A stretch of DNA of 64,000 bases, taken from contig NZ_JBFEFG010000266.1 of the NCBI RefSeq assembly GCF_040718835.1, positions 1 through 64,000 on the forward strand. The letters are read 5' to 3'. The stretch comes from Bremerella sp. JC817 (GTDB lineage: Bacteria; Planctomycetota; Planctomycetia; Pirellulales; Pirellulaceae). Of this stretch, positions 8,709 through 18,095 are shown in pieces; position 1 is the first letter of the stretch; every line of letters begins with the position of its first letter. Both the position numbers and the translations under genes were made by a program. The notes beneath the pieces are model-generated. The model worked only from the letters and a program-made list of their open reading frames with translations, did not search any database and had not been told where the DNA came from.

Positions 8709-9503
8709 ATGACCATCGGTGAGAAGCTAAAGAACGGACAGCTCGACGACGCAATTGACGAGGCGATTGCCGACGTCAAGAAGCAGCCGATGCAATGGGA
8801 CCTGCGAATTGCGATGGCTCAACTGCTATGTCTGCGAGGCGATTTGCAGCGAGCCGACGGGCATCTGGAAACGGCCCAGATTCAAACCCCCGATGCGATC
8901 CTGCGAATCTCGATGTATCGGCAGATGATCCGGGGCGAGATGACTCGGAACGAATGCTGGGACGACGGACGTACGCCTGACCTGATGCAAGGTCAGGAAC
9001 CGACCCCGCTGATCGAAAAGAACCTGCGATTGCTGTTGGCCCTGCGAGATGGCAACCTGTCCGAGGCCGCAACCTTGGCTGGCGAAATCGAGGAAGAACG
9101 CCCGCTCGTCAAGGGAACGTGCGATGGGGTCCCCTTTGAAGATCTACGAGACCAGGACGACCGCACTGCGTTCTTCTTCGAGACGATTACCAGCAACGGA
9201 AAGTACTTCTGGATTCCGTTCGACGAGATCGAATCGATCGAATTCCATCCGCCGGAACAGCCTTCCGACTTGATCTGGCGCCGAGCCACCATGAGTGCCT
9301 ACGGTCAAGAAGGGGACGTCTTCCTCAATGCGTTGTACCCCGGCAGCTCGCAAAGCGACGACCTGACACAGAAGCTTGGCCAAAGCACGGACTGGCTCGG
9401 GCAAGAAGGAGAGCCTGGTCGTGGCCTGGGGCAGCGAATGTTCTGGCTGGGTGAAGACGAGAAGTCGATTATGGAAATCAGCACGCTGACTTTCAGCAAA
9501 TAG
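8709..9503 (+). CDS. tagJ: T6SS accessory protein TagJ (ImpE/SciE family)
   Basis: A 264-residue ImpE-family protein. The N-terminal half is helical with tetratricopeptide-like character ('LKNGQLDDAIDEAIADVK', 'LLCLRGDLQRADGHLE'). The C-terminal half carries the family motifs 'DGVPFEDLRDQDDR', 'YFWIPFDEIESIEFHPP' and 'DLIWRRATM', ending 'MFWLGEDEKSIMEI'. ImpE/TagJ proteins bind the N-terminus of TssB and assist ClpV-driven sheath disassembly. It lies between the second tssC and tssE, as in many T6SS loci with tagJ. The ATG at 8709 follows a GAGAGCC stretch. It is not essential in all systems. Confidence 0.9.
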   Translation: MTIGEKLKNGQLDDAIDEAIADVKKQPMQWDLRIAMAQLLCLRGDLQRADGHLETAQIQTPDAILRISMYRQMIRGEMTRNECWDDGRTPDLMQGQEPTPLIEKNLRLLLALRDGNLSEAATLAGEIEEERPLVKGTCDGVPFEDLRDQDDRTAFFFETITSNGKYFWIPFDEIESIEFHPPEQPSDLIWRRATMSAYGQEGDVFLNALYPGSSQSDDLTQKLGQSTDWLGQEGEPGRGLGQRMFWLGEDEKSIMEISTLTFSK

Positions 9504-9526
9504 CCACGGCTTTCCAGGGAGTACGC

Positions 9527-10021
9527 ATGTCGAAGGGAGAAGAGGATCAGCCGTTGATGCCGTCCGTATTCGATCGCTTGATCGATTACGAACCGTTCAA
9601 CGCGCGGGAAACACCTCGTTCGCAAACCCAGACCATGCGTGAGATCCGCGAGTCGGTGATGCGGGATCTCGAGAACTTGCTGAATACGCGTTGGCGCTGC
9701 ATGAACTGGCCGCCAGAAAAGGGGACGCTTGACGGCTCGCTGGTGAATTACGGCATTCCAGATTTTTCTTCGATTGATCTCAGCTCGGACATGGATCTGG
9801 AAACGCTACGAGAGGCGATCGAGTTTGCGATTCGCACCTACGAGACACGGTTCGTTTCGGTCGAGGTCGAACTCTCGCCGAAGCTTAAGAAAGAGGATCG
9901 TTTGCTGCAGTTTGTCATTCGTGCGGAACTGTATGCCACGCCTGCTCCGGAACCGATTGTGTTTGATTCGACGTTGGAGCCTTCGGATCAGTTATTTCAT
10001 GTGAAACGGAAGGATCGATGA
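9527..10021 (+). CDS. tssE: T6SS baseplate subunit TssE (gp25-like)
   Basis: A 164-residue baseplate wedge protein. The gp25/TssE signature is clear: 'PSVFDRLIDYEP' at residues 12-23, 'RESVMRDLENLLNTRWRC' near residue 44, then 'SLVNYGIPDFSS', followed by 'LREAIEFAIRTYETRF'. TssE is a T4 gp25 homologue linking the TssF-TssG wedge to the first sheath ring. Its last codons overlap the tssF start (ATGA, 4 bases), which points to translational coupling. The length is normal for the family. Confidence 0.94.
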   Translation: MSKGEEDQPLMPSVFDRLIDYEPFNARETPRSQTQTMREIRESVMRDLENLLNTRWRCMNWPPEKGTLDGSLVNYGIPDFSSIDLSSDMDLETLREAIEFAIRTYETRFVSVEVELSPKLKKEDRLLQFVIRAELYATPAPEPIVFDSTLEPSDQLFHVKRKDR

Positions 10022-11850
10022 GCGACGAACTGCTCGAGTTTTATCGTCGTGAGCGTGCTTACCTGCTCGATCAGGGAAAAAGCTTCGCCGAGGCCAATCC
10101 GAAGATCGCCAGTCGACTCGGACTAGGGGGCGACGATTTCAAAGATCCGCACGTTGGGCGACTGATCGAATCGTTCGCGTACTTGAACGCACGCACGCGT
10201 TTGAAGCTGGAAGACGACTTCCCCGAGATCGCCGCGTCGATGCTCGAGGTTCTCTTCCCGCATTTGCTGCGGCCGATTCCTTCGATGTCGATCGTGCAGT
10301 TCGGTTTGGATCGAGCCCAGGTCGAAGCGTTCGACGGCTTCACGGTCGCTCGTGGAACGAGCCTCGAAACGGAACAGATCGACGGCGATCCTTGTCGCTT
10401 CCGGACCTGCTATCCGGTGACCTGTTGGCCAATCGAGATTACCGACGTCCGCATGATGAGCCATCCGTTCGAGGCTCCGGCGACCGCTTACAATACCGAC
10501 TCGACCGCGATGATTCGCATTCGAGCCAAGACCTTTTCGACCAACACGCAGCTCAATCAGTTGAACCTGAAGACGCTGCGGTTCTACATCAAAGAACAGG
10601 CCCCGTATAAGTACGACCTTTACGAGCTGCTGATGACTTCGGTCGTAGGCGTGGCTGCCGCTCGCAACCCGAAGGCTCCGGACTGCCAGTTGCTTGGTAC
10701 CCGCTGTATCGAGCCGGTCGGTTTTCAGCGTGACGAAGGGATGTTCGACTATCCGGCCCGGTCGTTTATCGGCTATCGGATGCTGACGGAATTCTTCACG
10801 TTTCCCGATAAGTTTCTGTTCTTCGATTTGCAGCTTGGCAACTGCCTGAAGAAGATCAGCGGCGAAGAAGTCGAGTTTTATATCTTCCTGAAGGAAACCA
10901 ACGCCGACCTGGAACGCCGCTTGTCGGCCGAGAACCTGCGGATCGGTTGTACGCCGATCACGAATCTCTATCGCCAGGAAGCCGAACCGATCCGGCTGAC
11001 GCACCAGCAAACCGAGTATCACGTCATTCCGGACTCGCGTCGGCCGTTTGCCAACGAGATCTATTCGATCGACGAAGTCACGGCGGTCTCGCAAGATAAT
11101 CGCGAAGTTCCGTATCACCCGTTCTACTCGTTCAAGCATGCTTCGCAGTCGCGAGAAGCAGGGACCTATTGGCATGCGACGCGGCGTCCCAATCCTGGCG
11201 GACGCGAGGTGAACGACGAAGGAACCGAGCTCTTCATGTCGATTGTCGATCTCGACTTTCAGCCCAGCAGCCCGGCCCAGTGGAGCCTGCATGCCGAGTT
11301 GACTTGCTTTAATCGGGATCTGCCAGAACGCCTTCCGTTTGGGGGCGATCAGCCAAAGCTTTATATGTCGGGGCTGGCCCCGGTGACGAAGATTCGTTGC
11401 TTGTTGCCACCCACGCCGACACGTCGTCCTGACATCGAACAGGGCATTCGCTGGCGATTAATTTCCCACCTCTCGTTGAACCATCTGTCGTTGATCGAAG
11501 ATGAAGAAGGTTCGCACGCCTTGCGAGAAATATTGAGCTTGTACGACTACGTCAACTCGAATGTCAGCCAGGCCTTTGTCGAAGGGATCAAAGGCATCGA
11601 GGGCGAACCATGCACGGCCCGGGTCAAGACACCCAATGGAACGGTCTTCTGCCGTGGGACGCGCGTTCATCTGACTTTCGACTCGTCGCGATTTTCAGGC
11701 GGCGGCATGTTTTTGATGGCAAGTGTGCTGGAGCGTTTCTTCGCGCTTTACTGCACGATCAATTCATTCACCCAGACGGTCATCCATGACGAGACCGGCA
11801 AGGAGATTCATCGTTGGGCACCGAGGGCCGGCGAAAACGTGCTGCTGTAG
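10018..11850 (+). CDS. tssF: T6SS baseplate subunit TssF (VasA)
   Basis: A 610-residue protein of expected length. It starts with the family pattern 'LLEFYRRERAYLLDQGKSFA', then 'DPHVGRLIESFAYLNARTR', 'ILEVLFPHLLRPIPSMSI'-like sequence near residue 75, and the C-terminal 'FCRGTRVHLTFDSSRFSG' with 'LMASVLERFFALYCTINSF'. TssF forms the baseplate wedge with TssG and TssE in the cytoplasm. It overlaps tssE by 4 bases and tssG by 37 bases. A long open frame on the opposite strand is an antisense shadow. Confidence 0.95.
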   Translation: MSDELLEFYRRERAYLLDQGKSFAEANPKIASRLGLGGDDFKDPHVGRLIESFAYLNARTRLKLEDDFPEIAASMLEVLFPHLLRPIPSMSIVQFGLDRAQVEAFDGFTVARGTSLETEQIDGDPCRFRTCYPVTCWPIEITDVRMMSHPFEAPATAYNTDSTAMIRIRAKTFSTNTQLNQLNLKTLRFYIKEQAPYKYDLYELLMTSVVGVAAARNPKAPDCQLLGTRCIEPVGFQRDEGMFDYPARSFIGYRMLTEFFTFPDKFLFFDLQLGNCLKKISGEEVEFYIFLKETNADLERRLSAENLRIGCTPITNLYRQEAEPIRLTHQQTEYHVIPDSRRPFANEIYSIDEVTAVSQDNREVPYHPFYSFKHASQSREAGTYWHATRRPNPGGREVNDEGTELFMSIVDLDFQPSSPAQWSLHAELTCFNRDLPERLPFGGDQPKLYMSGLAPVTKIRCLLPPTPTRRPDIEQGIRWRLISHLSLNHLSLIEDEEGSHALREILSLYDYVNSNVSQAFVEGIKGIEGEPCTARVKTPNGTVFCRGTRVHLTFDSSRFSGGGMFLMASVLERFFALYCTINSFTQTVIHDETGKEIHRWAPRAGENVLL

Positions 11851-12941
11851 CCAGCCGACTGATGGAGAAGCCGTATCAGTTCGACTTTTTCCAGGCAATG
11901 CGAATGCTGGAAAAGGTCGCGCAGGAAGATCCGGCGACGTTCGCCCAGTGGCAACCCGTGGGCGAAGATGGACCGCCTCAGCGAGAGCTGGTGCAGTTGA
12001 AGGTATTGTGTGCGCGGACGTTCCCTGCAAGCGAGGTCACGTCGATCATTCGTCGACGTCCCGACCCCGAGCATGGCCATGCCGACGGCGAATCTCCCTT
12101 CGTCATGACAACCACCTTCATGGGACTGTTCGGTGCCCAAGGCGTGATGCCGCTGCACTACACGCAAACGGTTTTGGATCGTGTTCGTCGGAAAGATTAC
12201 GCCCTGCGTGACTTTCTCGACCTGTTCCACCACCGGATCTTGTCGCTGTTTTATCGAGCGTGGGAGAAGTACCGCTTTCCCATCGCCTTCGAGCGAGCTC
12301 GACGAGTCTCGCGGAACCCGAAGCAACTTGATCTCTTCACGCAGATCTTGTACTCACTGGTTGGCATGGGAACCGATGGCATTCGCCAGCGGCAGCAAAT
12401 CAACGACGAAACGTTTCTGTACTATGCCGGGCACTTCGCCCACACGCCAAGATCGGCCTTGGGGCTGCAGCAGATCCTGGAAGACTATTTCGCCTTCGAG
12501 GTCGTCGTGCAGCAGTACGCCGGGCATTGGTTGTACATCGACCCGGCCGATCAATCGCGATTGCCTGACGCGGCAGGGCTGTTGGGTGGCAACAATCGCC
12601 TCGGCGAAGAGACCGTCATTGGTCACCGCATGTGGAACTGCGAAACGCGTTTCCGTTTGCGAATTGGCCCGGTCGACTACCAGCAGTATCAAAAGCTGAT
12701 GCCCAGTGGAGATCAACTGGGTGAAGTCGCCCAGCTCACGCGAACCTATGTCGGCAATTCGCTCGACTTCGATATGCAGTTGGTGCTGAAGAAAACGGAG
12801 GTGCCTCCGTGCATTCTAGGTAGCGAAGAGTCGCCTTGCTTCCTGGGTTACAACATGTGGCTTCGTAACGACGAGTTTCAAGAGGACGTCGAAGACGCCG
12901 TGTTTCAGCACGCAGGCTACCCCGAGAAAAAGTCCGCCTAA
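11814..12941 (+). CDS. tssG: T6SS baseplate subunit TssG (VasB)
   Basis: A 375-residue TssG. The family opening 'LMEKPYQFDFFQAMRMLE' is followed by 'FVMTTTFMGLFGAQGVMPLHY', 'FLDLFHHRILSLFYRAWEKY' and, near the C-terminus, 'MWNCETRFRLRIGP' with 'YQQYQKLMPSG'. It is the second subunit of the TssF2-TssG baseplate wedge. The start is placed at TTG 11814, inside the tssF end, because AGGAG lies 8 bases before it and the 16 residues it adds lead directly into the family's N-terminal helix. The ATG at 11862 has no ribosome-binding site. The 37-base overlap suggests coupling. Confidence 0.93.
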   Translation: MGTEGRRKRAAVASRLMEKPYQFDFFQAMRMLEKVAQEDPATFAQWQPVGEDGPPQRELVQLKVLCARTFPASEVTSIIRRRPDPEHGHADGESPFVMTTTFMGLFGAQGVMPLHYTQTVLDRVRRKDYALRDFLDLFHHRILSLFYRAWEKYRFPIAFERARRVSRNPKQLDLFTQILYSLVGMGTDGIRQRQQINDETFLYYAGHFAHTPRSALGLQQILEDYFAFEVVVQQYAGHWLYIDPADQSRLPDAAGLLGGNNRLGEETVIGHRMWNCETRFRLRIGPVDYQQYQKLMPSGDQLGEVAQLTRTYVGNSLDFDMQLVLKKTEVPPCILGSEESPCFLGYNMWLRNDEFQEDVEDAVFQHAGYPEKKSA

Positions 12942-13037
12942 GTCGCGACGAAACCTGGCCGAGAGGTTCTCGGCGCCAGCCTTGATGAACCAACCTGACA
13001 GACATTCAGAGATTCAGTGGAAAGGGATCGACCAGCC

Positions 13038-15734
13038 ATGGCATCCGTGAACTTGAAATCGTTGGTAGGAAAGCTCAACGGAACCTGTCGACGCACGCTC
13101 GAAGGGGCGGCCGGTTTGTGCTTGTCGCGAACCAATTACAACGTCGAAGTCGAGCATTGGCTGACCAAGATCCTGGAAACCCCCAACACCGATCTCGACG
13201 CGATCTTGCGGAACTACGAGATCGACGCGAGCAAGCTGCTGGCCGAACTGACCCGGGCGATGGACAAGCTGAAGACGGGCAACGCTCGTCCGCCGGCGCT
13301 TAGTCAAACGGTCGTCGATCTGGCTCGCGATGCCTGGCTGATTGCCTCGGTCGATTACCTGGAGCCTTCCGTGCGGACAGGGCACCTCGTGATTGCCATG
13401 CTTTCCGATCGGATCACCGCCCAGTCGGTCTTGTCGAGTTGCCCCGAGCTGGAAAAGATCAGCCTGGAAGATTTGAAGCAGCACCTGGCTCGGCTGACGG
13501 CCGAGACTTCCGAGGAAGAAGAATCGCAAGCCACCATTGCGACCACCTCTTCCAGCAGTGCTTCCGCTGGCGGACCAGCCAAGCCTACGAAAACACCAGG
13601 GCTCGATCAGTTCACAATCGACCTGACCGAGCGTGCCAAAAAGGGTGAGATCGATCCGGTTCTAGGTCGCGACGACGAGATTCGCCAGATCGTCGATATC
13701 TTGTGTCGACGTCGCCAGAACAATCCGATCCTCACCGGCGAAGCTGGCGTCGGTAAGACAGCCGTCGTCGAAGGTTTCGCGTTACGTGTCGCGGCGGGCG
13801 ATGTGCCTGACGCGCTGAAGACCGTTTCAATTCGTTCGCTCGACCTGGCACTGCTGCAAGCGGGCGCTGGTGTGAAAGGGGAGTTCGAGAACCGTCTGAA
13901 GTCAGTCATCGAAGAAGTGAAGTCTTCCCCCAAGCCGATCATTCTGTTCATCGACGAAGCCCACACGATGATCGGTGCTGGTGGTCAAGCGGGGCAAGGG
14001 GACGCCGCCAACCTTTTGAAGCCGGCACTCGCGCGGGGCGAGCTGCGCACGATCGCGGCGACGACCTGGGCGGAATACAAAAAGTACTTTGAACGCGATG
14101 CCGCTTTGGCGCGTCGTTTTCAAGTGGTGAAGGTCGAAGAACCGAGCGAAGACAAATGCATCGGCATGATGCGTGGGCTGGTGGCCACGCTCGAACATCA
14201 TCACAACGTTCGCATTTTGAACGAAGCGGTCGAATCGGCCGTGAAGCTTTCCAGCCGTTATATCAGTGGTCGGCAGCTTCCCGACAAAGCAGTCAGCTTG
14301 TTGGACACAGCATGTGCTCGGATCGGATTGAGTCAGCATTCGACGCCTCCGCAGGTCGAGCATCTGACGCGACAGATCGATCGCATTGATACCGAAGCTG
14401 AGATTCTGCGCCGCGAAATGGCTGCCGGTGCCGAAGGACATGAAGAGAAGATCGCCGAACTCGAAGAAAGCAAAACCAAGGCCGAGGCCGACCTGGCCAC
14501 GCTGACCACTCGGTGGGAAGAAGAGAAAACACTGGTCAATCAGATTCGCGAACTGCAAGACGAACTCGCCGAAGACGATGCGAAACGTCATAAGCCGGTT
14601 ATCGAAGGTGAGCCCAAGCCAGAGTTATTACCTGATGCCAAGCGGAAAGAGATTCGTACGGAAGTCAAAAAGCAGCAAGCCGAGCTGCTGAAGATTCAAG
14701 GCGAATCCCCCTTGGTTCATATCTGCTGCGACACCAATGCCGTGGCGGAAACGGTCGGGGCGTGGACTGGGATTCCGGTCGGACGCATGGTCGCCAACGA
14801 GATTGCCACGGTCCTCAAGCTGCAAGACTTGATGGAAGAAAGCGTCGTAGGGCAGTCGCATGCGATGGTGCAGATTGCGGAGAGCATCAAGACTTCGCGA
14901 GCGAACCTGGAAGATCCGAGTCGTCCGATCGGTATCTTCCTGCTGGCAGGCACCAGCGGTGTCGGCAAGACGGAAACCGCGTTAACGCTGGCCAATCTGT
15001 TGTATGGTGGCGAGCAGAATATGACGACGATCAACATGTCGGAGTTCAAGGAAGAGCACAAGGTATCGCTGCTGATGGGTTCGCCTCCGGGCTACGTCGG
15101 TTACGGCGAAGGGGGCGTGCTGACCGAAGCCGTGCGTCGCAAGCCCTACAGCGTGGTCCTGCTCGATGAAATGGAGAAGGCTCACCCTGGCGTACAAGAC
15201 ATCTTTTACCAGGTGTTCGACAAGGGGCACATGAAGGATGGCGAGGGCCGCGACATCGACTTCAAGAATACGGTCATCATCATGACGTCGAACGCCGGGA
15301 CCGACTTGATCATGAGCCTTTGCCGCGATCCGGATACGCGGCCAGAGCCGGAAGCACTGGGCGAAGCTTTACACGGCGAACTGCTGAAGACCTTCAAGCC
15401 TGCCTTTCTGGGCCGGGTCTCGGTCATTCCATACTTCCCACTCGACGACGACGTGATGAAGAAGATCATTCGCCTGAAGCTGAAGAAGGTCGGCCGCCGC
15501 GTGATTGATCACTATCGAGCAACCTTCGAATACACCGACAAGCTGGTCGACGCGATCGCGGCCCGGTGTACCGAAGTCGATACCGGGGCTCGCAACGTCG
15601 ACAAGATTCTGACCAAGACCTTGCTGCCCGAGATGTCGAGCGAGTTCCTGGCCCGGATGGCGGAAGGCGAAGAGATTCGATCGGTCGAGATTGATGTCGA
15701 TGCCGATGGCAACTTCGCCTACACCATCGCCTAG
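13038..15734 (+). CDS. clpV: T6SS sheath-recycling ATPase ClpV (TssH)
   Basis: An 898-residue class I Clp/Hsp100 ATPase. An N-terminal domain with Clp-N repeats covers residues 1-160. AAA domain 1 has Walker A 'GEAGVGKT' near residue 234 and Walker B 'LFIDEAH' near 303. A coiled-coil middle domain spans about 410-530. AAA domain 2 has Walker A 'AGTSGVGKT' near 637 and 'VVLLDEMEKAHP', followed by 'FLGRVSVIPY'. ClpV extracts and unfolds TssB/TssC from contracted sheaths in the cytoplasm. An in-frame GTG at 13017 is possible, but ATG 13038 is preferred from the family N-terminus. A strong terminator follows, closing the operon. Confidence 0.95.
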   Translation: MASVNLKSLVGKLNGTCRRTLEGAAGLCLSRTNYNVEVEHWLTKILETPNTDLDAILRNYEIDASKLLAELTRAMDKLKTGNARPPALSQTVVDLARDAWLIASVDYLEPSVRTGHLVIAMLSDRITAQSVLSSCPELEKISLEDLKQHLARLTAETSEEEESQATIATTSSSSASAGGPAKPTKTPGLDQFTIDLTERAKKGEIDPVLGRDDEIRQIVDILCRRRQNNPILTGEAGVGKTAVVEGFALRVAAGDVPDALKTVSIRSLDLALLQAGAGVKGEFENRLKSVIEEVKSSPKPIILFIDEAHTMIGAGGQAGQGDAANLLKPALARGELRTIAATTWAEYKKYFERDAALARRFQVVKVEEPSEDKCIGMMRGLVATLEHHHNVRILNEAVESAVKLSSRYISGRQLPDKAVSLLDTACARIGLSQHSTPPQVEHLTRQIDRIDTEAEILRREMAAGAEGHEEKIAELEESKTKAEADLATLTTRWEEEKTLVNQIRELQDELAEDDAKRHKPVIEGEPKPELLPDAKRKEIRTEVKKQQAELLKIQGESPLVHICCDTNAVAETVGAWTGIPVGRMVANEIATVLKLQDLMEESVVGQSHAMVQIAESIKTSRANLEDPSRPIGIFLLAGTSGVGKTETALTLANLLYGGEQNMTTINMSEFKEEHKVSLLMGSPPGYVGYGEGGVLTEAVRRKPYSVVLLDEMEKAHPGVQDIFYQVFDKGHMKDGEGRDIDFKNTVIIMTSNAGTDLIMSLCRDPDTRPEPEALGEALHGELLKTFKPAFLGRVSVIPYFPLDDDVMKKIIRLKLKKVGRRVIDHYRATFEYTDKLVDAIAARCTEVDTGARNVDKILTKTLLPEMSSEFLARMAEGEEIRSVEIDVDADGNFAYTIA

Positions 15735-15804
15735 CGAGGGCCCTTTAGTGATCGATGCCAGTTAGGCAGCCTTCCTGGACTACGCAAATTGTGACGATTA
15801 TTCC

Positions 15805-15832
15805 AACGGCAGCAGCACGCTGCCGTTTTTTT
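15805..15832 (+). terminator. Intrinsic terminator after clpV
   Basis: ACGGCAGC (15806-15813) and GCTGCCGT (15819-15826) form an 8-bp GC-rich stem with a 5-base loop, followed by TTTTTT. It marks the end of the tssA-clpV operon. Confidence 0.85.
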
Positions 15833-16031
15833 GTGTCGCAATCGAACTGATTGTCTGGCGAAGGGAAGGGGAGCCGGGAGTGTCGTGTTTATAGTGAAAC
15901 GACAGCATCCGCCGCTGCCGGAAAGCCTGGCGATAGGAAACTGTTTGCCGGTTGGGTTGGTTTTCCGGATAATTCTGGCTGGGTACTCTCGTTGAAACGT
16001 CATCTGTTGGGGTTGGTTCATCCCGCGAACC

Positions 16032-18062
16032 ATGGAATCTTCGTTGCATCATCAGAACGCACCGCGCACGACGGAGGAAGCCCGGCAAAGAATCGAGTCG
16101 CTGCTCGATGAGGTTGCCGAACTTTCCGACATGCCTCTTGCGCCGGACGAGTTCTATGGGCAACTGCTCGATCGATTGACGTTCGCGACAACCGCCCTTG
16201 GTGCAGCTATCTGGACGAAAGGCCCTGGCGGGCACCTGATCCTTGCGCACCAGTCCGATCTCGCCCAGGTCTATCCGGTCGGTCAGGCCGCCCATGCGAT
16301 GAGTGACGATGAAGCCTACCTCTACCAGGTCTTCACCGGAACCGAAGCCAAGACCCTCGCCGGCAGCCAGCAGGCAACCTCCGCCTATGAAATGATCGCC
16401 TTGCCTTTGAAGGTTGTCGGCGAAAGCTGGGGCGTGCTGGTGCTGTATCAGAAAGGGCCATTGGCTCGTTCGGTGCAGCAGACCTATCAACGCATCGTAC
16501 AAGCTTTCGGCGAAGTCGCTCAGCACTTTCAACAGCAGACACTGCTACGTGACTTCCGTCAGCATCAATCCGATTGGAAGCGACAGCTCGATTTCGCCGG
16601 CCTTGTGCATACCGACCTGGCGTACGACAAAACCGCCTATCGAATTGCCAACGAAGCTCGCAATTGTCTCGATGCCGATCGCGTGGCGGTGTTATCGCTG
16701 CGTGGCGGTCGCTGCCGGCTCGATGCGATCTCCGGCGTCGATAAGGCACATGGTCGCTCGAACACCGTGCAAACGTTGCAGCGGTTGGCGACCGAGGTCG
16801 TTCGCGCCAAGCAGCCATTGCTCTACACCGGCGAAACCGAATCGCTTCCTCCTCAGGTCGAAGCGGCGCTGGCCGACTACCTGGAAGAGTCTCCCTCGAA
16901 GATCATCGCGGTGATTCCCTTGGAAGAACCTGCCGCGATTGAAGCCGACGACGACGCCGCGAAGCGAAAGTCATCGTCGCCGATCGGAGCGTTGGTGCTG
17001 GAAAGTATCGAGCATCTCGACGGGGCCGAACTCCTTCGCCGGGCTGAACCGATGGTGCGGCATGCGGCGTCCGCGCTGGCCAATGCTCTAGCCTATCGCC
17101 AGGTTCCGTTTGCGTCCGTGCTCCGTCCGCTGGGCAAAGGATTGGCGGCGGTTGGCTGGTATCGGCTGCCCACGACGTTGAAAGTCTTGGTGCCGGTGGT
17201 CTGCCTGGTCGTGGCACTGTTTTTGATTCCGACCGATTTCTCGATCGAAGTGCATGGGCAACTAGTCCCGAAGCTACAGCGAAACATCTTCGCCCCGTCC
17301 GACGGCTATGTCGAAGAGATCTTCGTGGAACATGGTCAGGAAGTCGCCCCTGACGAGCCACTCATCCAGCTTCGATCGAATGAATTTCAATTGCAACGTG
17401 CCGAGATTGTCGGCCAACTGCAAACCGCCCAAGCGGAACTCGACGCCATCATCGTCAAACGTTCGCAAGGGATGCGGCGTGATCCTCGTTCCGAAACTCG
17501 CTCGACCGATACGCTCGAGAACCTTTCGGCCGATCAACTGAAGCTGACCACGCAGATCGAAAGCCTGACCAAGCGGCGCGATCTGCTGCAGAAGCGTGAA
17601 GACGAACTGAAGTTGCTCAGTCCGATCCAAGGGCAGGTTCTCGACTGGGAACTGGAAGAAGTCCTCGCGGCCCGGCCAGTAAGTCGAGGCGAACTGCTGA
17701 TGAAGGTTGCCGATGTGCAAGGACCTTGGCTCTTGGAGTTGGAACTGCCTGACAAGCGGACCTATCACGTGGTCACTGCGCAGCAGCAATCGAGCGAGCC
17801 GCTGGAAGTTCGATTCCAGTTGGTGAACGAGCCCGGGGAAACCTACCAGGGACTTCTCACCGATACGGCGGCGATCGTCGATCTGGATGAAAACGCCGAG
17901 CAGCCGTTCGTGCCGCTGCTGGCCGACTTCGATAAATCGCAGATCCCTCACCTGCGTCACGGACTGAGTGTGGTCGGTCGAATTGATTGTGGTCAACGCT
18001 CGATCGCCTACGTCTGGTCCTATCAACTGGTGGAATCGATCCGCCGCTTCCTGTTCTGGTAA
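16032..18062 (+). CDS. GAF domain fused to an HlyD-type membrane-fusion adaptor
   Basis: A 676-residue fusion protein. Residues 1-370 are soluble, with two GAF-like segments: around 35-150 and 190-360, the latter beginning 'FAGLVHTDLAYDKTAYRIAN' and containing 'LDADRVAVLSLRGGRCRL'. One membrane segment follows at about 382-402 ('LVPVVCLVVALFLIP'). The C-terminal third is an HlyD adaptor: a lipoyl/barrel-sandwich half-motif 'APSDGYVEEIFVEHGQEVA', a coiled coil at about 450-540, and the second half 'LLSPIQGQVLDWELEEVL'. It probably senses a cytoplasmic signal and bridges the envelope. It is first of three co-directional genes with an HlyD adaptor and an M50/HlyD protein. No ABC or RND pump is adjacent. 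The GAF ligand cannot be predicted. Confidence 0.85.
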   Translation: MESSLHHQNAPRTTEEARQRIESLLDEVAELSDMPLAPDEFYGQLLDRLTFATTALGAAIWTKGPGGHLILAHQSDLAQVYPVGQAAHAMSDDEAYLYQVFTGTEAKTLAGSQQATSAYEMIALPLKVVGESWGVLVLYQKGPLARSVQQTYQRIVQAFGEVAQHFQQQTLLRDFRQHQSDWKRQLDFAGLVHTDLAYDKTAYRIANEARNCLDADRVAVLSLRGGRCRLDAISGVDKAHGRSNTVQTLQRLATEVVRAKQPLLYTGETESLPPQVEAALADYLEESPSKIIAVIPLEEPAAIEADDDAAKRKSSSPIGALVLESIEHLDGAELLRRAEPMVRHAASALANALAYRQVPFASVLRPLGKGLAAVGWYRLPTTLKVLVPVVCLVVALFLIPTDFSIEVHGQLVPKLQRNIFAPSDGYVEEIFVEHGQEVAPDEPLIQLRSNEFQLQRAEIVGQLQTAQAELDAIIVKRSQGMRRDPRSETRSTDTLENLSADQLKLTTQIESLTKRRDLLQKREDELKLLSPIQGQVLDWELEEVLAARPVSRGELLMKVADVQGPWLLELELPDKRTYHVVTAQQQSSEPLEVRFQLVNEPGETYQGLLTDTAAIVDLDENAEQPFVPLLADFDKSQIPHLRHGLSVVGRIDCGQRSIAYVWSYQLVESIRRFLFW

Positions 18063-18095
18063 CTGTTCCCGCGTACGACGAAACGAGAACGCGTC

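Noticed and set aside
10123..11292. Minus-strand open frame of 389 codons inside tssF
   Set aside because: Antisense shadow of tssF. The translated product is Arg-rich and has no family features.
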